From: Alitta virens
Taxonomy: Eukaryota; Annelida; Polychaeta; Phyllodocida; Nereididae
Direction: 5' to 3'
Length of the DNA: 64,000 bases
Assembly (NCBI GenBank): GCA_932294295.1
Contig: OW028574.1
Coordinates: forward strand, 52,760,797 to 52,824,796
Part shown: positions 11,682 to 22,310 of the stretch, in pieces
Layout of the letters: each line of letters starts with the position of its first letter
How positions within the stretch are numbered: position 1 is the stretch's first letter
Notes under the pieces: generated by a model
What the model was told of the DNA's origin: nothing
Database searches by the model: none
The model's input: only the letters and a program-made list of their open reading frames with translations
Position numbers and translations under genes: made by a program

Positions 11682-13785
11682 TTAAGTATTATCTGATTCT
11701 ATGGTGTCACTATCCAGTACTTCTATTTTTGAATTGTCTTTTCTTTTATGACCAATTGGAAGTTTGATGTCACTACTTTCAATGTTCTGCGATTCATTGT
11801 CGCTACTGTTCGTTGAGGATGCGGCATCCGAGTCTTCATCAGATTCCTCCGAAGATTCGTCTTGTGGAACCAGAGCTAGATCCTAAATAAAGACAAATAC
11901 AATTAAACTACAGGTTCTGTAAAACAGAATCATTTTTTCGGACCTTTTATACACCAACTAACCAAATTCTTACAACATACAACTTATTGTCAAAATAAGA
12001 GATTTGTATGTATACACATGATATGGTAGCTACATTTGTTCATCACCTTTACAATTAAAAACAAATATATGGGTTTGGTGCAGTATAGCGGACCCAAATA
12101 TATGCCCATATTTGGCATCCATTGTGTGGCATTGAATCTGAAATATATATCCAAGTCTGAAGTTCTAGCACAATTAGCATAACATTTGTGTAGAGTAGCG
12201 GGGGTTTGTCCAAGAAAAAAGTAAAAATAAATGGTTTTTACTGTGAAAACAAATCGCCGTCCTTTGTTTGGGAATTCATACACTGAATTCAAGCATTTGA
12301 CGTCATACACTTAGCAGCGAGGTTCGCTAAATATGGTCATAAATCTGGGTCCGCTGTACTTCACTTTTTCCAAATATATTAAGTCTCACCTCATTGGTAA
12401 GCACAAGCCATAAATTTGATTGATGGATAATTACAAACCATGCTGCCTAGCAAATCAATTTTTTTGTACTAATGCCTTGTAGCTCCAGCTTGCTAAACTT
12501 ATGCTTGTACTGGAGCTTACAAACATACATCATGTACATACAAAAACCTTGTATTAGTGATCTAAATTTAGCATTATCCCGTTATTAATGATAGTAAATA
12601 CATTGAAATGCAACATATATTAGGCTATTAGCACTGCAGGGATTTGGATTTTAAATTATTAAGCTGACTATATTGTCAACATCCACATCACACTGAATCA
12701 ACAAAAAATTACATATTACTCAATTACATATGTCTAATTACAAGTTTAATGCAAAGGTTAACAGACAAAAACTTCCTGGTGCATATATATGATCCTTCAG
12801 TTGCAAGTCAATAGTGCACACATTTCTAGCTAGTGCACATGTTCCCTCAGCTGCTCAGTAGCAAAGAATGCAAAAACATTGAATTAGATTGATCATTGTT
12901 GTTGCTGTACCATTTCTATTAGTGGTCCTTCTGTATCTTCTGTGTTTTCTATATCAACAGCTGATGCTGGCATTACTTTCAACTTTTCGTCTAAATCATT
13001 GTTGGCTGCCTTCATTTTAGGCAAGAACATCTGCACATTCTTCAATACTGGAAAGAAAAAAGAAAATATGCAGATTTAGATATTTTGGAACTCGGAAGCA
13101 ACACAAAAAAGATCAAGATCGAAATATCCTCAACTGAGCTGTGCCAGTAAGTGAGACCAAAAATTGTAACGAGATGTCAATACCGAGGACAAGGTTGATT
13201 GTTATTTAACTGGCCGATAGATATCACTGCTGGAAAAATTTACCTCGTTAGACGTTTCCAACTATAATTTGTTGCACATAATATTTTACTTGGGTTTTTT
13301 TGCTAATCACCTGAACTCTCTCGAACTTTGAAAATATGTGGTGCTGTGCTACAGTGCTTCTTTTTCAAGAAGAATGGGCTTTCTGAAAGAGAAAATGACT
13401 TGCATTACGTACAATAAAAATTAATGCATGATTAGTGTAATGTGAGAGAATTTAACTGTGAAATATTCCATTATTTGGCAACATTCATCGTTCAACATGT
13501 TCAATACTTTACCCATCACACTTTGCATTCTAATCTGCTAATAGACAGGTCTGAGGGGATAGATACTCCATCCATGGACGTATTATACGTCCATGCTCCA
13601 TCTATGACAAACACTGAGACAGTGTAAAGAGACTTTGTCAATAATGACGCAATATTACTGCAACTTATCAGTGCCATTTATTGCACGAAACCCTTAACTC
13701 CACATTTACCTTGAAATTTTTCTGAGTATAACAGTTCCTTCGACAAATTTTGGCTTTTTTCATCCACAACTCCTTGGTTGTCCAT
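11682..13785 (-). CDS. NOPCHAP1: NOPCHAP1 (C12orf45), NOP58 chaperone for box C/D snoRNP assembly
   Basis: NOPCHAP1 links the snoRNP core protein NOP58 to the R2TP/HSP90 assembly machinery in the nucleus. Four coding exons join in phase: 13710-13785, 13311-13382, 12911-13047 and 11682-11882, giving 161 aa (human 185). Family landmarks in order are SKELL near residue 15, FKVRESSVLKNVQMFLPKMK around 43-62, VDIEN around 80, an acidic Ser/Glu tract (ESSEESDEDSD) and the C-terminal pair IKLP and KIEVLDSD. The reading starts at the ATG at 13785, just downstream of a compact promoter. The gene is convergent with CCDC91. It is shorter than the human protein, mainly in the N-terminal half. One intron hosts a MITE. 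Confidence 0.92.
12071..12371. mobile_element. MITE copy 2, hAT-like, in NOPCHAP1 intron
   Basis: A 301-bp relative of the element at 7992-8254 in the same orientation. It begins GGGTTTGGTGCAGTATAGCG, its right end in reverse reads GTGAAGTACAGCGGACCCAG, and it is flanked by a perfect 8-bp duplication AAATATAT (12063-12070 and 12372-12379). It carries one CRE palindrome TGACGTCA at 12298-12305. No coding capacity. Confidence 0.9.
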
Positions 13786-13804
13786 GTTTCTCGTAGAGAT
13801 TCCC

Positions 13805-13880
13805 ACCACGTGCAGAGGGTATCCCAAAATGACGTCATATGAGTCTAAACTACACTAGGTGGCGCAGCAGCGGAAGTTGC
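13805..13880 (-). promoter_or_regulatory. NOPCHAP1 proximal promoter
   Basis: Within 100 bp upstream of the NOPCHAP1 ATG lie a palindromic E-box CACGTG (13807-13812), a CRE palindrome TGACGTCA (13830-13837), a CTCF-like core CACTAGGTGGCGC (13853-13865) and an ETS site CGGAAGT (13871-13877). The cluster is typical of housekeeping promoters. An E-box fits MYC or USF control of a ribosome-biogenesis gene, which is inference. Confidence 0.55.
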
Positions 13881-13885
13881 ACAAG

Positions 13886-14040
13886 GGCGACCCCTAAGTT
13901 TCACTGGGCCGCTGCGACTAGCTGACGCTTAGGCAGTTCCCAGCCAACCCCTAAGTTGCACATTTTCAGTGGGAAACATGCATACGTTTTAAATTAAATT
14001 AATAATAATAATTTGATATCTTATTCATTTTTTATTTTGA
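13886..14040. other. Intergenic sequence with short duplicated motif
   Basis: The words ACCCCTAAGTTTCAC (from about 13890) and ACCCCTAAGTTGCAC (from about 13947), each followed by CAGTGGG or CTGGG, form an imperfect direct repeat. It may be part of the NOPCHAP1 5' region or the outer edge of the neighbouring element. Confidence 0.4.
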
Positions 14041-14916
14041 GAAGGAGGGTGAGTCGTGCATGTTATAGCGACTTCATTGTAGTAGATCGAGGCTCTTAGC
14101 ATGAAAATCGTTACAGAGTGGACAAAGCTATGAAATTTGGTACACCCCCTCAGTTTTTTAGTTTTTTTAAAGAGCCTAAGCTCCAAAAAATATTTCGAAG
14201 ATAAAGGGGTAAAATCCAGATGGCGGCCAAAAAAGCTCAAATGGCTGCTTAGGGCCAACTAACCAGGCAATGATAAGTCCTACTGATTAAAATATTGACA
14301 AAAATATCAGAAAATCCAAATTAAGTATCATATGACATGGTTGCTAATCACGGAGTTGGTTTATTTTCAAAGTTTAGGGTTCAAAGTGGCCGCCATTTGG
14401 TATTTCATCAACAGTATACACTAATATCGACATGCAGTATTCAGAAATGAATACTCCATTCAAGTTGCGTTTTTTAGGGATTTTGTGAAGCAATAAGGGG
14501 GTAAAATGCAAGATTGCTGCCAATATAGCTGATACAATAGTGCCAATTATAGTGGGTTTTATATTGACCAAACATAAGATTAGTATGTTCAACCTCATCA
14601 TTATTGCAGAATTTATTAGTTATATAACAAAAATAATGTTAATCTCCATATCAGTTGATGTCTATTTTAAATTCTCATTCTATGAAGATTTAAATTCAAA
14701 TTAACTCTAAAATGCAGGCTATCAAGATTTGCAGTGTATGTCAAAATGATGAATTGCACCTTCCTTTATAGGCCAGTAAAAATTGACATGAATTTGGGGT
14801 GACCCTGAACTAGCTCATAACAGACATTTTATTATACAAAATCATAGCCCAGATTTTGTAGTTTCCGAAAATCAATATATTGCATATTGCCACATTGGGG
14901 AAAATTTTCTATTTCT

Positions 14917-15860
14917 GTTTCCATGGCAACACGCTTGATAAAAAAATAAGATAAAAAGTACTAAATGAGATATAATCTGAACTACTTATCCTATCGGAAT
15001 AAAATAAGCATCGATTTATATGTAACCTTGCATGGTCATTTTGAATAAATAGACTTCATTTTCATATGGAACATTTTTAGACAAATTTGGTTGTTATTTT
15101 CCAATATGACTTTAAATAGTTTGCCATGGCTTGTCCCCAATGTGAGCATATTTACTAAAATTGAACAAATTGTATTAACATAAGTCTTAGCTTTAAATGG
15201 ATGGCTCATCTGTTGCTCTAAATCAACAGGAAATGGTTACAATTGCCATAGAAACTCTGAATGCTCTTACCAAATTGAGACAGTAGACAGTATGCAGAAG
15301 TAGATGCTACTTGGTATTTTCATTATCAGCATTATCTACCTGGTCAAATAGTAGCACAATATTACACAGTATGTATATATGTATTTAACTGTGGGCCAAA
15401 GTAGTTCACATGGAAACTGTAAACTAAATTATGGTTGTAATGACAACCATTTTACTTCACCTAATAATAGAACCAACTTTTTTGAAGATGACTATACTAT
15501 CTAAATTTGCATAGGAAAGTTGTTAAGGTGCCAATTATGCATGTAATTTTTACCTTTAAATAATTTATTTAGATTTATTATTTTGTTACCATGGTAACAA
15601 GGGGAGATCAATCAGCAACCAAGCATTCATTGAAACAGTGTACTTCTTCACAGATGATAAGAATTTAGTACTAATTTGCTGTCTCCTTGCGAAAAAAATG
15701 TTTATAAATGAAAATATGAAAATAAATTGCAAATATTTTTTTGTTTGGCAAAATAAAAAGAATCTGAATCTGTCCTTGAATGCCCTTATATATTAGTTAA
15801 CACAGAAAGAAAGGTTAATATATTAAATGTTTTTGATATAAAATATGTTTGCATGGTAAC
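14917..15860. repeat. Left array of X-box-like palindromes
   Basis: Matches to GTTGCCATGGAAAC or its reverse lie at 14917 (GTTTCCATGGCAAC), 15242, 15404, 15434 (GTTGTAATGACAAC), 15585 (perfect palindrome GTTACCATGGTAAC) and 15847; a weaker one is at 15119. Several spacings are near 160 bp or twice that. The motif equals the consensus recognised by RFX transcription factors. Confidence 0.75.
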
Positions 15861-16295
15861 ATGTTCCACGTCATACTTGGTGATAGTTCTTTTGTAGATT
15901 GCTCTTGACTTTAACACAGAAGCAGTAATGAAAATGACAAGTCCAATCTCCTCCATCAGGTCAGTAGGTACACCTGGTCCATTATGTCCATTGATTACTA
16001 CATTGTGATGTCACAATGTGTCCATTATTAACAGACAACCGTAAATTATCTCTGGTCATTTGAAATAAGTGACTGATGACACCATCCAACAAGATGGAAA
16101 TATCAGACCTTTTTGAGTATGGATGACTTCTAAGAAGTAAAAGTGAGCTCAGTTAATACTAGTTTCAAAGTACAATGATAATATGTAATATATTATTGGA
16201 CTATATATTGATTCAAAGTAAAAACAAGACTCTATCCTGTTTATACAAAATTAAACCAACTTTATATTTTTCCTCAGCACTTCGTAGCAAACATT

Positions 16296-18930
16296 ATGTC
16301 ACCACTAAACAATAGCATGCTTTCCAATTTTAAGCCATCAACCATAAACTGCGAAACAAGATGGCATCCTTCTTTCCTAAAGATGTTAATCCTTACACAA
16401 ATTCTCAAAGACGCATGTTCAGAACCAGAACCAATTTCTTATGATCCGAACAGTCTCATTCAGGAAATAAGTCAAATTATAAGGTGAGCTTTGCATGTAA
16501 ATGCAATCTTCTGAGGTTTACTCTCACCCAGATGATATAGAAATACAACATCTTGAAGAGTCAGTGCCACCTTCATTACTGAAACTGCTCGGCTGCCTAT
16601 TTCATGGCTCCAGAAGTGATACCGCCAAATCCAAGAAGGAACTGCAGCAAGTTTCTGTGGCCCACATACTCATGTACTCCATCACAAACCAGTCTTTCAT
16701 TTCACCATTGTTACTTTCAATTGGTTTATTCATTCACCAGATAACAAGATCTCGATCTCGATCGATGTTTTGTCGACACTTGGATTTTGTGCATCATATG
16801 CTGATCTTCTGTGACATCACATACAGTGACTGATCTTCCACCAGGAATTGTAAAGAAAGCAAATGGGGTGGTTTCTGTCATTGGGTTGCAGATAACTTTG
16901 ATTTGAATGAAGACACACAAACTGGTCACAATACAATAGGAACAATTGGCATAATTACATGCCAGGTGAGCAACAGTGATGCAACAAACATTCCCAAACT
17001 GCAAGTGAAACGTTAAACTGTGTCCACTGATGACATTGTCGTTGCTGGAGATTTTACCAGCATCATCAAACCCTACAGAAAACCTCCTAAGGCCGAAACG
17101 GATCAAGTGAAATTTGTTCAGTTAGAGCCCATTAAAATGGATAAAGTGCCATTTGTATTACTTGGTACATTCTGGGTGTCTATGAGGCATTTCGGCCAGC
17201 ACCCACCTAGTTGGCAAGGGTTCATGTCTCAATTAACCAAGGAAACAAGCCAGTGTACCACTGTGATATACAATCCTATGTTACCACTCAACCCACAAAC
17301 CGATGAGGCTGTTTACAGCACCAGGCTTTATGTCATGCAACAAGCCAAGCAGATAGAAATTTGCTGTGCATCACTTAATTTGACAAACCCCTGTATCTCA
17401 AGGCATCCAGGATAAAAGTTGAAAATATTTCTATGTTTTCCAGCATGTTCCTGCATCTTGGTGGCTTTCATTTGCTGATGTCCTATCTCGGAGCTATTGG
17501 GAAATTGATGAAGAGCAGTGGTATAGAAGAACTATGGGCAATGGTATATGCAGAAAACACTTTTCCCAAAATGTTAGAAGGCAAACATTACACAAAAGCA
17601 TTGAAGGCATGTCTGACTGATGCTGCACTATACCAAGTATTATTACAACATCTTCAGTCTGACACACCTATCCTGACTGAAATCATGCACCAGCTCCAAC
17701 TTGAGTTCAATGATCTCGACAACCGCTTGATGACATATGAGGATGTAGCAGGAATGCCAGCTCTTGCAGATCTTTACCATTGTATCACTGAGGCGAAGCT
17801 CAAAGTGAAAGAAAAGAGCCAAACTTTGGATTATATTCATGGATATGGTCAACATAGTACAACTTTTTGTCAGGGTGGAGCACACTGGGAACTGGGAGCT
17901 GCATTTACATAGTACCCAGGAAATGCAACCTTATCTCTCAGCAGCAGGACACACACTACTCCAAATCCTGTCGGGTGTACCTGCAAGACTGTCAGTCACT
18001 TTGTCAATGCTTGTGTCAAGCATTTCAAGCAGGTCTGTTCACTGTGTGTCGCTCCAATAAACCATGGAGTGGCACTTGGACTGACATGACTATTGAGCAG
18101 AGCTTGATGAGGTCAGGGAAGATACAAGGAGGCCTGAACAATATCACACACAACGAATCATCCAAAACAAGATGTCTGCTTGGAGCACATATTATTTCAC
18201 AGTACAGTGAAGTCATCAGAATGTTATCTAACAACACCTCTGGAACATGGTCAGGGCAGCACAAAGATCTGTTCCAGCCAACCAGCAAAACGATGAGATT
18301 TTTGGAATTTCTGCAGGCAAACAATCCATTTGAAGTTCAAAGAATTCTGCAAAACATTGCTTCTGGTGTTATTGCTGATGAAAGAGTCAATGTTGATGAT
18401 AGCTTGGTCATTGGAAAAAGTCTTCCTGAAGCTGTACTGAAGAAAACACAGCAGGCTTTAACATTTGCAATCATGAGAAAACCAATACATGTGGATGGAG
18501 GAACACTGCGGATGTCTAATGTTGAATTGTTTCAAAGGCTCACTTGAATAGCTAGCAACTCAACAACTCACGAAGTAGTATGTTCCATTTCGAACTCTCT
18601 ACTGTCCCACCAGCTTTGTTTGATGAAAACGGGAGCATGAGAAAGCCATGTAAATCAACTTTGGCTCAGCTGATTTGAGATCAGTCTAATGATGTATGCA
18701 TCACCGAGAAGCTAGCTGGATGTCACAAAGTTTATGATGGATGTGCCAATTTTCACCGCATGGCCTGGCCTAAGGTTGGAACAATGGTTATGCTCTGTAA
18801 ATTTGACAAGGATTTCATCCTGGGTGACAATTTTCCACCTCGTCTAGTGACAGTTGTTTTTGACAATTATGAAGTAACATCTACCAAAGAACCAGAGAGA
18901 AAACGCATTCTGCATACATGGAATTAGGCC
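16296..18930 (+). pseudogene. Decayed ORF of an uncharacterised repetitive animal protein family
   Basis: Fragments in all three plus frames line up as one broken protein. In order: 16296-16484 (ends at a GT donor), 16501-16750, GGFCHWVADNFDLNEDTQ then NTIGTIGIIT (16864-16968), 17020-17410, LGGFH at about 17458 within 17433-17840, GNWELHLHS at about 17890, 17940-18547, and TVVFDNYEVTSTK at about 18850-18890. I know these blocks from multicopy uncharacterised proteins of corals, lancelets and other animals; I cannot name an enzyme. The conserved Asp and His in WVADN-D, LGGFH and VVFDNY could belong to a nuclease-type core, which is a guess. Several frameshifts and stops (for example after residue block 17410 and at 17912) make it non-functional. 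No neighbour shares its function. Confidence 0.7.
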
Positions 18931-19030
18931 TAGTTAAAAATTTTGTCAAAATATATTAATTGTGAAACCTATTTAACTACCTTTTAAAATGTTTTAGTGT
19001 TTCACTTTTATACGTTGTTTTTCATAACAT

Positions 19031-20201
19031 GTTGCCATGGAAACCACAATTCAAATGCAATTCCATTGAGTTGCCATATTTCTGTTGCTCGGTCTACATA
19101 GATATGTTTGGAAATCTTGAAAAATTTCTTTGTTACTATTGGCTTAGATTGCATATTGGCCACTTAACTTTCAACATGACATTAGAATAACCCCTTAGTT
19201 TCCATGGATACCACATTTTCAAAAGTAACACATAAAAATCGTTAAAGACAAGTCCCTCAATTAAAAAAATTGTTTCAATGAATGTCACTAGGCTAATAAA
19301 TATTCATAAAGTTCATTTTCAAATATTAAATTAAATTTTATTTATTTGTTATGCACTTATTGCATGTTACCATGACAACCCAGCTTGTGTTAGCACTTCT
19401 ATTCTGTAGGTTATTCAAAAAAGTTCAAAATTTACCATGTTTCAAATGTCACTCTATAGCAACTTTCGCATGGGACGGGTTTGGCCCACCTGTTGCCATA
19501 GAAACAAATTTCACAAATATTTCCTGTAAGAAACAATTTGGCAATTGGAAAATAATAAAAGTCCGGTTTCTTAACCTTCCAAAAGATATAATTCCAAGTC
19601 ACCAGGATTTTAGAATTGTCTAAAATTTAGTTTTCAAGAAGGATTGTTAAATTTTAAAGAAATTGTGTTTGGAATATGTTTTCAGTTACTATGGCAACCT
19701 AAATTAGTACAGGGATTTGATTCAGAGCGCTTTTAACGGTTTTTTTCATGAAAATGACTTCATGCAGTATTAAATCCCCATCTGTAGCAGTTCTCTCGTA
19801 ATTCAAGCATATACATGCTAAATGTGAAACCAGTATGTCAAACCTGTTGCCAAAGTAACACATTTTACTAATTTATCATCAGAGAAAACTGATGAACTAA
19901 GGTGTTTTTTTTAAATAGTGAAATCCTGAGTTTTCTTTTTAAGTTCCAGAATACAGATAAACATGTAACACTGGCCTTGGTAGAATTTAAAATATTTGTT
20001 TCTTAAAAAAAGACACAATTTTCATTGCCATGGAAACCAAACCTGGCCTGACCCATTATTTTTATATGCATTTAGAGGTATTTGGCATTGTGCATCATCG
20101 CCTAAAAAATCATTATTCTAGCTTAATTTAAATGAATTCCAGGTCCGAATAAAGCTGTCTCACAACCAAACCAGAATTACCTCACTTGTTGCCATGGAAA
20201 C
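19031..20201. repeat. Right array of X-box-like palindromes, about 165-bp period
   Basis: Eight copies start at 19031, 19198, 19366, 19492, 19685, 19846, 20024 and 20188. The perfect form GTTGCCATGGAAAC occurs at 19031 and 20188. Seven intervals average 165 bp (range 126-193). After the motif many copies continue CCAAATTTTCAAA-like, but the rest of each interval is hardly alignable by eye. Confidence 0.8.
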
Positions 20202-20290
20202 CAATTTTTCAAAGTGTTCCCCATGCATATCTTTTTGGAGTTTAGGAATTTTTCAAAGCTTATCGATATTGCCATTTTTTGGATTATTAA

Positions 20291-22310
20291 GAGCCTCCAC
20301 TGTCATGCCTTTCCTACCATCCCCAGGTGTTGGGGAGTGACAACTCGATCACTGCAGCAAATCAAAGTAATGCACACCTTGTCATATTAATCTAAGCCTA
20401 TCTGCTTATCATGTATGGCAATATTTGCCAGTGGGAAAATGTAGTTAATAAAGAAAAAAATGATAAAATAAAATCATATGTATGGACAGTGATCAGTAAG
20501 ACAGGGAACAAACAAGATTTAATTGACTCCGTCTTTTATTTGTCAAAAAACATCAAGGCACTTCATTTTATTCACTTTACAATGTACACGACATTGTATA
20601 ACAATACTGATATCACAAAATAAACTGCTATGTTCAAGTAGGCATGGTCTAGACTGTATAACTGTAACCATTAACATTTCTAATCACAACTACTTGGCAA
20701 CATCTACGAATTGCTTCAGATATATCGTGAGTGTGCGCATGTATTAATTAATTACATACACCATGTATAATAGGTTATAATTACATTATATAGTTCCAAG
20801 AGCAGTACAAATATACTCTCTAATCCTATTTTTCTATCATCAATACCAATGACTGTACATCATGTTATATGAAATAAATATTGCTATCACTAACATATGT
20901 TATCCATCATGTGTAAAACTATGTTACATTGGACAAATGGAAAAGATAATCTATCACATTCTGCAATAAAAAGAAATAGAATATGAAGTCTATAGCTGAG
21001 CTAGACCTAGCTGTGATTGGTAGGTGCAGTACATGTAGTGTGCACAAGCATGTCAGACACAATTAAATATTTTAAAATGATTATATATCAATTGTGCAAC
21101 CAAGTAATTAGTTAATACTTACATCACTAGATAAGCTGGACTAAGAAAAATAATAATAACACAGGACAGGAAAACAGTCAAACCTGTCAAAAAGGTCACA
21201 TGTAAACAGCAGCTGTACTTTATTCATATGCCTTCAGACTGAATTTATTACGTTTTACTTTGAACACCTATATTGCTTACTTCTTCCTAACATTTTCAGA
21301 TCTTTTACTCCTGAAAGAAATATTACTAATTTTTGAAAACTGAATTTCATCTTCGCAGCATAACATGTGCCTTTAAAGGTCTAAACTTTTTTTGATGTGT
21401 AAAGTACATAAAAGTTTCTGGTGGCATTTCCACCTGTCTTAGTGTCTGGAATAGATTTTTCACAACACAGTTTCACATGAAATGAGCTATAGCACTTGTA
21501 TCTTAAAAACACTTGACAAGTATAATAATAGCAGAATAGCTAATTTAAAACTAGACAAAAATGGTTGTCACAATGAAATAAATTCTGGTCCCATAATACT
21601 TGATACTGGAAATAATAAGTAATACTAAAGAAAGATTTACATATATGTAATACGAAACCTATCTTCACCAGGAATCAACAATAAATACTGACGTCTTCAA
21701 GTTAGCCCTCAGCTGTTTTACAGCAGCAGAATAACCAATGATACAAGTCATTACAGAGTTTAAATATATCTATTAATTCTAGCAATAATCTGGACCCATT
21801 TCTAAAACATGCAGTGTATTTCAACTATTTTCTACCGTATTTGTGCGAATTATTGCCTCATATATTGGCTTTTAAGTATGCAATGCGTTGCCAAATTTCT
21901 TTTGAATAGAATGTGTATTTCCATTTATGGAACTCCCTTGTAGTGCAAAGTGCTAATTCATTATTTTTCAAATATTAGAAGTAACAGCATGTTGTTTATG
22001 TCCATTGATCAGATGTTGGTGCCTTGAAATGAGACCTGCACTGCCTTGAGTAAGTGCAAGTAATGGATTTTCATTTAAATCTCCATAGTATTAAATTGCA
22101 AAATTATCTGAGTGACTTATAAATTATCTGAGTGACTTATAAATGATGCTTTGGTATTTTGAGTGCAAAAAGTTTGCAGATTCATTGCCATTGAACTTTG
22201 GCATCTACTGATGATTTCAATTGCAGACTCTTACTTTCACAGTATAATTACTGATACGATGTAATTTGAGATTCCAGTTTTAATAATTGCCTACATTCGA
22301 GTTTACTTGA
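20291..22310 (-). other. Presumed 3' UTR and downstream region of the NAALADase gene
   Basis: AT-rich sequence without coding exons following the NAALADase stop. TTTATT on the plus strand (AATAAA on the coding strand) occurs near 20535 and 20567, so the 3' UTR could be about 1.8 kb. A perfect tandem duplication of about 20 bp (TTATCTGAGTGACTTATAAA) lies at 22104-22142. The 3' end is not proven. Confidence 0.4.

Larger units (their letters stand above)
14041..20290 (+). mobile_element. Degenerate transposon-like block with X-box palindromes
   Basis: A central decayed ORF (16.3-18.9 kb, plus) is flanked on both sides by long AT-rich regions dense in one 14-bp imperfect palindrome, consensus GTTGCCATGGAAAC. 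The left part also holds two related modules with GGGGTAAAATCCAGATGGCG-like (near 14205) and GGGGTAAAATGCAAGATTGC-like (near 14499) words, and an inverted ATGGCGGCC / GGCCGCCAT pair (14219 and 14387). The word CTAAGCTCCAAAAA near 14175 is matched in reverse by TTTTTGGAGTTTAGG near 20230, a possible subterminal inverted repeat. Exact termini and a target duplication were not found, so the limits are approximate and one-element origin is inferred from symmetry. Confidence 0.5.

Noticed and set aside
17643..18324. Minus-strand ORFs within the decayed element
   Set aside because: They are shadows of the plus-strand protein family, whose conserved blocks lie on the other strand.
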